Shown here: positions 8,274-15,468 of the stretch, piece after piece
How positions within the stretch are numbered: position 1 is the stretch's first letter
How the letters are laid out: each line of letters begins with the position of its first letter
Source of the DNA: Kitasatospora kifunensis
GTDB taxonomy: Bacteria; Actinomycetota; Actinomycetes; Streptomycetales; Streptomycetaceae
Assembly (NCBI RefSeq): GCF_014203855.1
Contig: NZ_JACHJV010000001.1
Coordinates: forward strand, 6,138,001-6,202,000
Direction of reading: 5' to 3'
Length of the DNA: 64,000 bases
The notes under the pieces: model-generated
The model's database searches: none
Told to the model about the DNA's origin: nothing
The model's input: only the letters and a program-made list of their open reading frames with translations
Translations under genes and position numbers: made by a program

Positions 8274-8421
8274 GGACGTCGACTGGGTGTCCGGTCGGAC
8301 GTCGACTGGCCGTGCGGCCGAACGGCGGCCGGACGCCTGCCGGTCAGCGGCCCGGTTCGCCGCAAGTCTTACGGCCGCTGACCAGGCACGGAGAACAAAA
8401 CCTGCTGATTTGGTAGCAGGT
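8274..8421. other. Repeat pair and hairpin upstream of the APC permease
   Basis: GGACGTCGACTGG, which contains the palindromes GACGTC and GTCGAC, occurs at 8274-8286 and 8297-8309 (23 bp apart). A hairpin with 7-bp arms (ACCTGCT / AGCAGGT, 8-base loop) lies at 8400-8421, 69 bases before the permease ATG. The repeats could be paired operator half-sites and the hairpin a leader structure. Nothing else is evident in 8078-8490. Confidence 0.4.
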
Positions 8422-8490
8422 GTCCGCTAAGCGACGATTGGCGTTCGCTCCACCGAGCGCGAGCAGGACCAGGAAAGGCGCACCACCCTC

Positions 8491-9888
8491 ATGCAGACCA
8501 GCCCGGCCATCCCTCGCCAGGCAGCCCCACCCACCCCGACCGAGGCCGGTGAACCGGCGCCCGAGCAGGTGAAGGCCCGTCAGGGCGGCCGGTTCGGCCT
8601 GCCGACCGCCACCGCGCTGGTGATGGGAAACATCATCGGCGGCGGCATCTTCATGCTGCCCGCCGCGGTCGCGCCGTACGGGACGGTCAGCCTGCTCTCG
8701 TTCGCCGTGCTGACCGTCGGCGCCATCGCGCTCGCGCTGGTCTTCGGCAAGCTGGCGCGGCGCAACCCGCGCACCGGCGGGCCCTACGTCTACGCGCGCG
8801 AGGCGTTCGGTGACTTCGCCGGCTTCCTGTCGGCCTGGTCGTACTGGATCACCACCTGGGTCAGCAACGCCGCGCTCGCGGTGGCCGCGGTCGGCTACCT
8901 CGACGTGCTGCTGCCGATCCAGCACTCCACGCTGCTCACCATCGGCGCCGCGCTGGCCCTGCAGTGGCTGCCCGCGCTGGCCAACCTGGCCGGGACCCGG
9001 TACGTGGGGGTGGTCCAAGTCGTCTCCACCGTCCTGAAGTTCATCCCGCTGCTGCTGGTGGCGGTCGGCGGTCTGGGCTTCTTCGACCCGGCCAAGATGG
9101 GCCCGTTCGACGCCTCGGGCAGCGGCTGGCTGGGCGGCATGACGGCGGCCGCCGCGATCCTGCTCTTCAGCTACCTGGGCGTGGAGTCCGCCGCGATGAG
9201 CGCGGGCCAGGTCCGCGACCCGGAGCGCAACGTCGGGCGGGCCAGCGTGCTCGGCACCGCCGGTGCGGCCGTGGTCTACCTGCTCGGCACGCTCGCGGTC
9301 TTCGGCACGGTCGCGCACAGCCAGCTGATCCACTCCACCGCGCCCTTCTCGGACGCCGTGAACGCGATGTTCGGCGGCTCCTGGGGTGGCACCGCGATCG
9401 CGGTGGCCGCGCTGGTGTCGATGACCGGAGCGCTCAACGGCTGGACCCTGCTGGCCGCCCAGGCACCGTACGCCGCCGCGCGGGACGGGCTCTTCCCGGC
9501 CGTCTTCGCCGTCGAGCGGCGTGGGGTGCCGGTCTTCGGTGTGCTGATCAGCGTCGGTCTCGCCTCGCTGCTGACCGTCCTCAACTTCGCCTCGGGGGCC
9601 AAGGGCGCCTTCGAGATCCTGGTCCTGGTGACCTCCTTCACCGCCACCGTCCCCTACCTGCTCTCCACCGCCGCGCAGTTGTACTGGCTGGTGCGCGGCG
9701 AGCAGGGCAAGGTGGCGCCGGGGCGCCTGCTGCGGGACGCGGCGCTGGGGCTGGGCGCGTTCGCGTTCTCGCTCTGGCTGCTGGCCGGCGCCGGCTACGC
9801 GGCCGTCTACCAGGGCGTGCTCTTCCTGTTCGCCGGGATCCTGGTCTACGTCTGGATGGCTGGCCGGCGCGGCCGGCAAGAGGTCTGA
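8491..9888 (+). CDS. APC superfamily amino acid permease
   Basis: 465 residues, twelve predicted TM segments after a 30-residue polar N-terminus. TM1 carries MGNIIGGGIFMLPAAV, the broken-helix GxGIF substrate motif of the APC superfamily; NPRTGGPYVYAREAFG follows TM2. The overall pattern is nearest to the basic amino acid/polyamine antiporter group (AdiC/PotE type) but the substrate is not certain. The ATG at 8491 has AGGAAAGG about 12 bases upstream. Transcription ends at the strong hairpin at 9907-9943, shared with the convergent MgtC gene. Confidence 0.85.
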   Translation: MQTSPAIPRQAAPPTPTEAGEPAPEQVKARQGGRFGLPTATALVMGNIIGGGIFMLPAAVAPYGTVSLLSFAVLTVGAIALALVFGKLARRNPRTGGPYVYAREAFGDFAGFLSAWSYWITTWVSNAALAVAAVGYLDVLLPIQHSTLLTIGAALALQWLPALANLAGTRYVGVVQVVSTVLKFIPLLLVAVGGLGFFDPAKMGPFDASGSGWLGGMTAAAAILLFSYLGVESAAMSAGQVRDPERNVGRASVLGTAGAAVVYLLGTLAVFGTVAHSQLIHSTAPFSDAVNAMFGGSWGGTAIAVAALVSMTGALNGWTLLAAQAPYAAARDGLFPAVFAVERRGVPVFGVLISVGLASLLTVLNFASGAKGAFEILVLVTSFTATVPYLLSTAAQLYWLVRGEQGKVAPGRLLRDAALGLGAFAFSLWLLAGAGYAAVYQGVLFLFAGILVYVWMAGRRGRQEV

Positions 9889-9906
9889 CAGACCGTCAGG
9901 AAATCT

Positions 9907-9943
9907 GAGAGGGTCCGCCGGCAGGAAGCCGGCGGACCCTCTC
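9907..9943. terminator. Bidirectional terminator hairpin
   Basis: Perfect 16-bp arms (GAGAGGGTCCGCCGGC and its complement) around the loop AGGAA, located between the convergent APC permease and MgtC genes and touching the MgtC stop codon. It can serve both strands. Confidence 0.9.
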
Positions 9944-10736
9944 ACTCGTCTCCCGGGCTGCTCCACTTGCAGGACAGTACGCCCGGGATCCGGGCCAGGT
10001 GTGCCGTCAACTCGTCCAGGTCGCCGCGCCCTTGGACGGAGACGGACACCTCCACGATCGGGCCGATGGTCGGGCCCTCGTCCTCCGCGCGCTCGCTGCC
10101 GGGCAACCCGGCGGACGAGGTGTCCCCGCTGCCCGCGGCGAGCGTGGCGAACTCCAGGATGGCGAACCCGGAGCCGGTGAACTCGTCGAGCACCGAGCGC
10201 AGCAGGCCGTGGCCACCGGTGTAGGTGATCCGGAAGACGGTCGGCAGGGTACGCAGTCGCGGCAGCCGGTGGACCAGCGGGCGCAGTCCGTAGCAGACCA
10301 CGAAGTACCCGAAGGTGGTCCCGATCGCCAGCAGCGGCAGCCCGGCCGCCGCGGCGCTGCCCACCGCCGCCGTCAGCCAGATGGTGGCCGCGGTGGTCAG
10401 TCCGCGCACCGAGCCGCGCTGGACGAAGATCACCCCTGCCCCGATGAAGCCGAGCCCGGAGACGATCTGCGCGGCCATCCGGGAGGGGTCGAGCTGGACC
10501 TCGCCGCCGTGCAGCACGTCGGTGAAGCCGTACTTGCTGATCAGGGTGAAGAGCGCGGCACCGATCCCGACCACCGTGTAGGTGCGCAGGCCGGCCGCCT
10601 TCTGCCGGATCTCCCGCTCCAGGCCGATCGCGCAGGAGAGCAGCAGGGCGATGCCGAGCTCGGCGAACTGCACCCAGCCCTGACCGAAAGGCTCGTTCAC
10701 CCCGGCGCCGAGCAGGGCGCTCGCGCCGGGCGTCAT
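9942..10736 (-). CDS. MgtC/SapB family membrane protein
   Basis: 264 residues. The N-terminal 150 residues are the MgtC domain: LSCAIGLEREIRQKAAGLRT and GLGFIGAGVIF with GLTTAATIWLTAAVG are signature segments. A C-terminal ACT-like cytoplasmic part (about 165-264) contains an acidic linker. MgtC proteins modulate F-type ATPase or magnesium homeostasis in pathogens; their role in actinomycetes is unclear. The ATG at 10736 follows GGAG by nine bases. It shares the terminator at 9907-9943, and its upstream region is the long 10737-12109 gap. Confidence 0.88.
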   Translation of the reverse strand: MTPGASALLGAGVNEPFGQGWVQFAELGIALLLSCAIGLEREIRQKAAGLRTYTVVGIGAALFTLISKYGFTDVLHGGEVQLDPSRMAAQIVSGLGFIGAGVIFVQRGSVRGLTTAATIWLTAAVGSAAAAGLPLLAIGTTFGYFVVCYGLRPLVHRLPRLRTLPTVFRITYTGGHGLLRSVLDEFTGSGFAILEFATLAAGSGDTSSAGLPGSERAEDEGPTIGPIVEVSVSVQGRGDLDELTAHLARIPGVLSCKWSSPGDE

Positions 10737-10933
10737 TGCGTCAAACTCCGCATCCCTCCGTCATACTCCTTGCCGGTCTGCGCCACCAGTGCCGCCGCCC
10801 GCGCGTCGCGTGCGCCTTCGCGGCAGCGCGCCTTCGTGCTTTCGCGCCCTGGGTGCCTTCGCGGCCGGGCGGTGGGCGATGGGCTTCGCCGAGTGCGCCC
10901 GCTACGGACTGTGCGAATACTGAGAGTTCACTG

Positions 10934-10969
10934 GACCTGTCTAGACCTGCGGAGACCTGTCTAGACCTG
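10934..10969. repeat. Two direct repeats centred on TCTAGA
   Basis: GACCTGTCTAGACCTG occurs at 10934-10949 and 10954-10969, spaced 20 bp, about two helical turns. Each copy contains the palindrome GTCTAGAC. They sit about 200 bp upstream of the MgtC start and could be tandem operators. Confidence 0.55.
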
Positions 10970-10998
10970 TTTCGCGGATGAAAGCGGGCCAAAGCGAT

Positions 10999-11023
10999 CC
11001 GTCGCGGCACAACCGCCCGACGG
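10999..11023. repeat. 25-bp hairpin repeat, copy 1
   Basis: The same 25 bases recur at 11972-11996. They fold as CCGTC/GACGG outside and GCGG/CCGC inside around a CACAA loop, with a two-base bulge. This copy is extended by a further pair of bases (ATCCGTCG / CGACGGAT). Confidence 0.6.
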
Positions 11024-11095
11024 ATTCCCGGAGAAACGTTCAGCCTTTCCCGCATTGGCTGGTGAATGGCAATTGGACGCGGGCGGCGGGCGACC

Positions 11096-11117
11096 GCCCT
11101 CGGCATATGCCGAAGGC
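11096..11117. promoter_or_regulatory. Near-perfect 22-bp palindrome
   Basis: The core TCGGCATATGCCGA is perfectly palindromic; with one flanking mismatch the symmetry extends to 22 bp (GCC at each end). It is a candidate operator; the protein is unknown. Confidence 0.4.
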
Positions 11118-11273
11118 GGCTGTCGGCGCCCTACAGTGGTCGGCGGCCATCGGCGGGGCCGGTGGGTGAGCCGGGCTCGGCGGTGCCCGCACGGGCGCCC
11201 GCGGGCGGACTTGGCCGGGACCTGGCGAGTGCACAGCGTAAGCGGTGCAACGGTTCTGACCTGGCGTCAGTCT

Positions 11274-11289
11274 TGTGATGCTCTTCACA
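11274..11289. promoter_or_regulatory. Crp-like site
   Basis: TGTGA-TGCTCT-TCACA matches the TGTGA-N6-TCACA layout recognised by Crp-family proteins. It lies about 300 bp upstream of the predicted polysaccharide promoter, so a direct role there is doubtful. Inference from the motif only. Confidence 0.3.
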
Positions 11290-11531
11290 GCCGTGGGCGT
11301 GGTCGTGGCCGGATAGGGCGCGCGGGTTTGGTGCTTTGCGCCCCCTCGATCCTGGGCCCACGCGGCCGTGCGTGGCGAACTCGGACGGGGTTTGCCCATC
11401 GACTGGCTGGCTGTCAGGAAGCTTTCTGAGCAGCTTGGTTAGCCTCTCGGCGTGATCGTTTCGGTCGAGCTATCAGCCGACTTTAAGACTTCTCAGCTGT
11501 TCCGTCAGTTTCGCAAAAAACCCCAAGTCCG

Positions 11532-11545
11532 AGCGTTGTAACGCT
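11532..11545. promoter_or_regulatory. Inverted repeat 30 bp upstream of the promoter
   Basis: AGCGTT-GT-AACGCT has perfect 6-bp arms. Its position just upstream of the -35 element at 11575 fits an activator or repressor site. Confidence 0.4.
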
Positions 11546-11574
11546 TAAAATCAGACGCGAAAACCAGAAGATGC

Positions 11575-11604
11575 TTCACAACTCGTCTCGCCTCTGGCTA
11601 GTGT
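11575..11604 (+). promoter_or_regulatory. Probable promoter of the polysaccharide locus
   Basis: TTCACA (11575-11580), an 18-bp spacer and TAGTGT (11599-11604) match a vegetative-type promoter. Transcription would start near 11611, giving a leader of about 500 nt before the GT2 gene with a short ORF in it. Confidence 0.45.
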
Positions 11605-11659
11605 GGTCGTCACATACAGCGACGCGCTGGGTACAGCCATCCATGCCTGAGGGGGATTA

Positions 11660-11731
11660 ATGGCCGTCTCTGGTGTCGCTGCCGCAGACCGAAGAACCAG
11701 CAGTGCCCGGTCAGTTCGGGGGAACCGGTAG
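11660..11731 (+). CDS. 23-codon leader ORF
   Basis: ATG at 11660 follows GAGGGGGATTA, a good ribosome binding site, and the frame ends at TAG 11729. The predicted peptide begins MAVSGVAAADRRTSSARS and is basic with no recognisable family. It lies 50 nt after the predicted transcription start and 380 nt before the GT2 gene, the position expected of a regulatory uORF. It could equally be a fortuitous ORF. Confidence 0.35.
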   Translation: MAVSGVAAADRRTSSARSVRGNR

Positions 11732-11971
11732 ACGCGTTCGTGTCGCCGACGGGTACGGCAGCGGTCCGCGGCCGGACATCACACTGATCCATCAAGCGAC
11801 TTCAAAGACCGGAGACCGGGCGGCGACTGCCGGCCGGTCCAAGACCGGGCGGGCGGCCGTGCCCACCCAGCGCCGGGGTTTGCCGACCCCGTGCGATGCG
11901 GCGGGCCAGCGGCCCGCCGGCGAGCCCGGCCGCCCTCTGCGGTGTTCACACTCCACCCATGCGGATCCCGA

Positions 11972-11996
11972 CCGTCGCGGCACAACCGCCCGACGG
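11972..11996. repeat. 25-bp hairpin repeat, copy 2
   Basis: Identical over 25 bases to 10999-11023, 973 bp away, with the same predicted hairpin. It lies in the leader 114 nt before the GT2 start codon. Confidence 0.6.
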
Positions 11997-12109
11997 CGCC
12001 GAAGGGTTACGTCAACCGCGCTGCCAGGCGCGGTATCCACCCGACTCCACGCGCTCTCGTGGAGTTCGGACCATCCAGCGTTGATCTCCGCCTGCCAGAG
12101 GGAGCTCAC

Positions 12110-12862
12110 ATGAACACACTGTCCATCGTCATACCCGCGCTCAACGAGGCCGAAAACCTGCCCGCCGTCATGGCGTCGATCCCGTTCGCCGAGCTGAAGG
12201 ACGAGGGCTGGGAGGCCGAGGTGGTGGTCGTCGACAACGGCTCCACCGACGGCACCGGCGACGTCGCCCGCCTGCTCGGCGCCCGCGTGGTCAACCAGCC
12301 CGCGCGCGGCTACGGCAACGCCTACCGGGCCGGCTTCGGCGCCGCCACCGGCGACATCATCGCCACCGGCGACGCCGACCGCACCTACCCCTTCGACGCG
12401 TTGCCCCGCCTGCTGCGCACCCTGGTCGACCACGACGTCGAGTTCATGACGACCAACCGGCTGATCGGCGGCAACAGCGAGGCGATGAAGCCCTCGCACT
12501 CACTGGGCAACCACGTGCTCAGTGCGATCAGCCGCACCTTGTTCCGCAACGAGCTGCGCGACTCGCAGTCCGGCATGTGGGTCTTCCGCCGCTACGTGTG
12601 GCAGCGGCTGGACGTCCGCTCCACCGGGATGTCCTTCTCCCAGGAGATCAAGAACGCGGCCACCAGGGCCGGTTACCGATACTTGGAGATTCCGATCGAA
12701 TACCGCAAACGTGGCGGCCAGGTGAAGCTGAACGCCTTCCGGGACGGCACCGAGAACCTGCGCCAGCTCTTCGAGCACAACTTCCGTCGCACCCGCCCGG
12801 TCCCGCGCCCGGTGCCGCGCACGGTGGCTGCCACCGTCGCCCACGAGTACGACCGGATATGA
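12110..12862 (+). CDS. GT2 glycosyltransferase (dolichyl/polyprenyl-phosphate sugar synthase-like)
   Basis: 250 residues from the ATG at 12110 with CAGAGGGAG upstream. The GT-A core shows SIVIPALNEAENLP at the start, VVVVDNGSTDGTGD (Asp42) and the metal-binding GDADRTYP (DxD-type, residues 88-90), then QSGMWVFRR. There is no C-terminal membrane anchor, so it is a soluble or peripheral enzyme of the DPM1/UndP-sugar type. It probably loads a sugar onto undecaprenyl phosphate, which the large membrane protein downstream could use as donor. First gene of a ten-ORF run; its stop overlaps the next ATG (ATGA). Confidence 0.87.
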   Translation: MNTLSIVIPALNEAENLPAVMASIPFAELKDEGWEAEVVVVDNGSTDGTGDVARLLGARVVNQPARGYGNAYRAGFGAATGDIIATGDADRTYPFDALPRLLRTLVDHDVEFMTTNRLIGGNSEAMKPSHSLGNHVLSAISRTLFRNELRDSQSGMWVFRRYVWQRLDVRSTGMSFSQEIKNAATRAGYRYLEIPIEYRKRGGQVKLNAFRDGTENLRQLFEHNFRRTRPVPRPVPRTVAATVAHEYDRI

Positions 12863-13488
12863 CTGAACTCCTGGGCCGGGCCCAGGTCCAGTCCTCGCCG
12901 CCGGCCCCCTCGCCCCACCGGGCGGGCCGGCGCCGGGGTCCGGGCCCTGACGGCCCTGACGGCCCTGACGGCCCTGACGGCCCTGACGGTGCCGGTGGCG
13001 CCGGCGGCCGAGGTGGCCCTGGCCGGGCCGGTCGTCGCCCTGGCCTGCGGCGGCGGGGCATCGCGGTGCTGGCCGTCGTGGTGGCGGCGGCGATCGCCGG
13101 GCCGTTGCTGTGGGCGCAGCCGGCCGTGCGCCTGGCGTTGCGCCAGACGTTCACCCAGATCCCGGCCAACTACGACGAGTTGTACTTCACCCAGCTGCCG
13201 ACCACGGCCGGCGGCCAGGCGGTGATCCCGCTCTCGGTGGTGCAGCACGGCACGCCCACGCCGAACCTGCAGCTGCGGGTCTCGCTCACCACTTCCGGCG
13301 GCACGGTCACCGGGAGCAGCACCGTCACCCTCGTCCCGAAGCCGGACACCGCGGTGGACACCACCGTCCGCCTGCCGCTGACCGAGCCGGATGCGGTGGT
13401 CCAGGTCGCGCTGCTGGGTCATGACCAGACCCTGCACTACCGCTTCCAGGCCGCCGCCTCCCCCGAACCCAAGGCATCGACACCATGA
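12859..13488 (+). CDS. Single-pass membrane protein with extracytoplasmic domain
   Basis: 209 residues. Residues 1-66 are cytoplasmic and low-complexity, with a (Pro-Asp-Gly)n tract from a 9-bp repeat and an Arg-rich end. One TM helix follows (about 68-88, IAVLAVVVAAAIAGPLLW). The rest is an extracytoplasmic beta-rich domain starting at YDELYFTQLP. I do not recognise the family. The position between a GT2 and a deacetylase, with four-base overlaps on both sides, argues for a role in polymer assembly, for instance as a regulator or scaffold of the export machinery. Confidence 0.65.
   Translation: MTELLGRAQVQSSPPAPSPHRAGRRRGPGPDGPDGPDGPDGPDGAGGAGGRGGPGRAGRRPGLRRRGIAVLAVVVAAAIAGPLLWAQPAVRLALRQTFTQIPANYDELYFTQLPTTAGGQAVIPLSVVQHGTPTPNLQLRVSLTTSGGTVTGSSTVTLVPKPDTAVDTTVRLPLTEPDAVVQVALLGHDQTLHYRFQAAASPEPKASTP
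12943..12987 (+). repeat. Five copies of a 9-bp in-frame repeat
   Basis: GGCCCTGAC is repeated five times head to tail within the 5' part of the membrane-protein gene and encodes Pro-Asp-Gly units. Copy-number change preserves the frame. Confidence 0.85.
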
Positions 13489-14234
13489 ACACCACTACCA
13501 GTGCTGATAGTTCGACCGACCGGCCGCGCGTGACCGTCACCACCAGCTGGGACGACGGGCACGTGCTCGACCCCCGGTTGGCGGCGCTGCTGTCGCGCTA
13601 CCGACTGCCCGGCACCTTCTACATCGCCCCGCGCAACCTGGAGTTCGCCCCGGCCGATCGGCTACCCGCCGCCGGCATCAGGGAGTTGGCCGAGCAGTTC
13701 GAGATCGGCGGCCACACGCTGACCCACCGGCGGCTGCCGCAGCTGAGCGACGCGGCAGCGGCCGAGGAGATCCGCACCGGCCGGATCGAGTTGGAGGACA
13801 TCATCGGCCGGCCGGTGACCAGCTTCTGCTATCCGCGCGGCGAGTACACCCCGGAGCAGGTCCAGCTGGTCGAGCAGGCCGGTTTCACCCTGGCCCGCAC
13901 CGTTCGGCGCAGCAGCCTGGCGCCGGGGCGGGCACTGGAGTTGGGCACCACGGTGAACGCCTACGCGCACCGGGTGGACGGACCGCTGGCGCTGCGGCTG
14001 GCCGCGGGGCGGCCGTGGCGGGCGGCCCGGCTCTTCCTGGCCTGGGACGAACTGGCCATCCACTGGTTCGACCGGTGCCTGCGCGAGGGCGGCGTGTTCC
14101 ACCTGTGGGGACACAGCTGGGAGGTCGAGGCCCGCGGCGACTGGTGGCGCCTGGAGCGGGTGCTGGCGCACATCGCGTTCCGCCCGCAGGTGGCCTACCG
14201 CACCAACCGCGAACTGCTCCAGCTGGCGGCCTGA
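13485..14234 (+). CDS. CE4 polysaccharide deacetylase
   Basis: 249 residues, a NodB-homology domain. Motif 1 is TTSWDDGH (Asp23/Asp24), motif 2 GGHTLTH (His77, His81), and motif 3 SFCYPRGEYTPEQ; together they give the catalytic base and the Asp-His-His metal triad. No signal peptide is seen, so it acts in the cytoplasm, probably N-deacetylating a lipid-linked precursor sugar before export, or on a secreted product only if exported by an unknown route. It overlaps the previous gene by ATGA and shares one base (TGATG) with the following GT4. Confidence 0.85.
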   Translation: MNTTTSADSSTDRPRVTVTTSWDDGHVLDPRLAALLSRYRLPGTFYIAPRNLEFAPADRLPAAGIRELAEQFEIGGHTLTHRRLPQLSDAAAAEEIRTGRIELEDIIGRPVTSFCYPRGEYTPEQVQLVEQAGFTLARTVRRSSLAPGRALELGTTVNAYAHRVDGPLALRLAAGRPWRAARLFLAWDELAIHWFDRCLREGGVFHLWGHSWEVEARGDWWRLERVLAHIAFRPQVAYRTNRELLQLAA

Positions 14235-15406
14235 TGAGCACCATCCTGCAGATCACGCCCTACTACCCGCCCCATCTGGGTGGCCTGGAACGGGTGGTGG
14301 AGAACCTGGCGGCCGGGCTGGGCGACCGGCACGAAGTCCAGGTGCTGACCACCACGATCGGCGCCGACGGTGCGCCGCGGCGCACCCGGCAGGGCGCCGT
14401 CACGGTGCGCCGCCATCGCTCGGTGGAGTTCGCGCACACCCCGCTGGTCCCCGGCCTGCCGCTGGCGCTGCTCCGGCAGCCGCTTCGAAGCCCGCTTCGA
14501 AGCCCGACTCGTAGCCCGACTCGTAGCCCGCTTCGTAGCCCGATTCGCCGCCCAAATGACACTGTGCTGCACCTGCACTCCGCGCACGCGCTGCTGCCCG
14601 AACTGGTCGCGCTCGCCGCGCGGTTGCGCCGCCAGCCGTTCGTGCTCCACTTCCACCTGGACGTGGATGCCTCGGGCCGGTTCGGCCGTCTGCTGCCCGC
14701 CTACAAGAAGCACGTCTTCGGCCCGGTGCTGCGTGCGGCGGCGGCGGTGATCGTGCTGACGCCCAGTCAGGCCGATTTCGTCCGGACGACCTACCGGGTG
14801 CCGGGTGAGCGGATCCACGTGGTGCCCAACGGCGTGGACCGCGCCTACTTCATGCCGGTGCGCGAGGTGCGCGAGCCGGTCGAGCGGCCGCTGGAGCTGC
14901 TCTACGTGGGCCGGTTGAGCCCGCAGAAGAACGTCGGCCGCCTGCTGGAGGCGATCCACCTGCTGCATCGGCCGGTCCGGCTGCGGATCGTCGGCGACGG
15001 CGAGCTGCGGGGCCAGTTGGAGGCGCAGGCCGCCGAACTCGGGCTGACCCAGGTGGAGTTCGCCGGTGCCAAGCTGGGTCCCGACCTGGTGCGCGCCTAC
15101 GCTGAAGCGGATGCCTTCGTGCTGCCCTCGGACAAGGAGGGGATGCCGCTGGTGGCCCTGGAGGCGATGGCCGCGGGACTCCCGGTGATCGCCACGGATG
15201 TCCCTGGGAACACCGAACTGCTGAGCGGCATAGGTCTGTTGGCTGCTCCTGAGCCGACCGCACTGGCCGCCGCCATCGACGAGGTGGCGGGCGACGCGCA
15301 GCTGCGCCGCCGGCTCGCCGAGCGCAGCGCCGAGGCCGCGCCCGCCTTCGCCTGGGACGCGGTGGTGCGGCGGGTGGAGCGGGTCTACGCGGAGGTGCTC
15401 GGATGA
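14234..15406 (+). CDS. GT4 glycosyltransferase
   Basis: 390 residues, GT-B fold. The N-terminal domain begins ILQITPYYPPHLGGLERVVENLA; the C-terminal domain has LLYVGRLSPQKN and the nucleotide-sugar motif EGMPLVALEAMAAGLPVI with the E-x7-E pair. Cytoplasmic, transferring an activated hexose-type sugar onto the lipid-linked repeat unit; donor unknown. A loop near residue 83-107 is expanded by six 12-bp units encoding (Leu/Thr)-Arg-Ser-Pro, which is unusual for this family. The start overlaps the deacetylase stop by one base. Confidence 0.87.
   Translation: MSTILQITPYYPPHLGGLERVVENLAAGLGDRHEVQVLTTTIGADGAPRRTRQGAVTVRRHRSVEFAHTPLVPGLPLALLRQPLRSPLRSPTRSPTRSPLRSPIRRPNDTVLHLHSAHALLPELVALAARLRRQPFVLHFHLDVDASGRFGRLLPAYKKHVFGPVLRAAAAVIVLTPSQADFVRTTYRVPGERIHVVPNGVDRAYFMPVREVREPVERPLELLYVGRLSPQKNVGRLLEAIHLLHRPVRLRIVGDGELRGQLEAQAAELGLTQVEFAGAKLGPDLVRAYAEADAFVLPSDKEGMPLVALEAMAAGLPVIATDVPGNTELLSGIGLLAAPEPTALAAAIDEVAGDAQLRRRLAERSAEAAPAFAWDAVVRRVERVYAEVLG
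14481..14552 (+). repeat. Six 12-bp units inside the GT4 gene
   Basis: Variants of CGCTTCGAAGCC / CGACTCGTAGCC are repeated six times in frame and encode x-Arg-Ser-Pro units. Two pairs are identical, so the amplification looks recent. Confidence 0.85.
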
Positions 15407-15468
15407 CCGGGAGCCGGTTGGTCAGGATCGCGCGCAATGGCCCCGCCCTGAACGGGATACGCCCGTGA
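15403..15468 (+). CDS. 21-codon ORF locked between two overlaps
   Basis: ATG 15403 overlaps the GT4 stop (ATGA), and the TGA at 15466 overlaps the GTG of the next gene (GTGA). The product starts MTGSRLVRIARNGPA and is basic, without a TM segment. No family is recognisable. Its overlap geometry is identical to that of the neighbouring genes, so it is probably translated, either as a functional micropeptide or as a relay that carries ribosomes across a 58-base gap. Confidence 0.5.
   Translation: MTGSRLVRIARNGPALNGIRP

Larger units (their letters stand above)
10737..12109. other. 1.37-kb intergenic region ahead of the polysaccharide locus
   Basis: No convincing full-length gene on either strand. 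The MgtC-proximal end holds two 16-bp direct repeats (10934-10969). The middle holds palindromes (11096-11117, 11274-11289, 11532-11545). The right end holds a promoter (11575-11604), a 23-codon ORF (11660-11731) and roughly 380 bp of further leader before the GT2 start. A 25-bp hairpin sequence appears at both 10999 and 11972. The stretch 11440-11600 is notably A/T-richer than its surroundings, as expected of a control region. Confidence 0.6.

Noticed and set aside
11660..11860. Possible c-di-AMP (ydaO) riboswitch in the leader of the polysaccharide locus
   Set aside because: Short purine-rich stretches recall the family, but the ordered conserved blocks and closing pseudoknot elements could not be found.
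11673..12113. 146-codon plus-strand ORF in the leader region
   Set aside because: No ribosome site, heavy Arg/Thr/Pro composition, no domain; it overlaps the better-initiated 23-codon ORF and the repeated hairpin.
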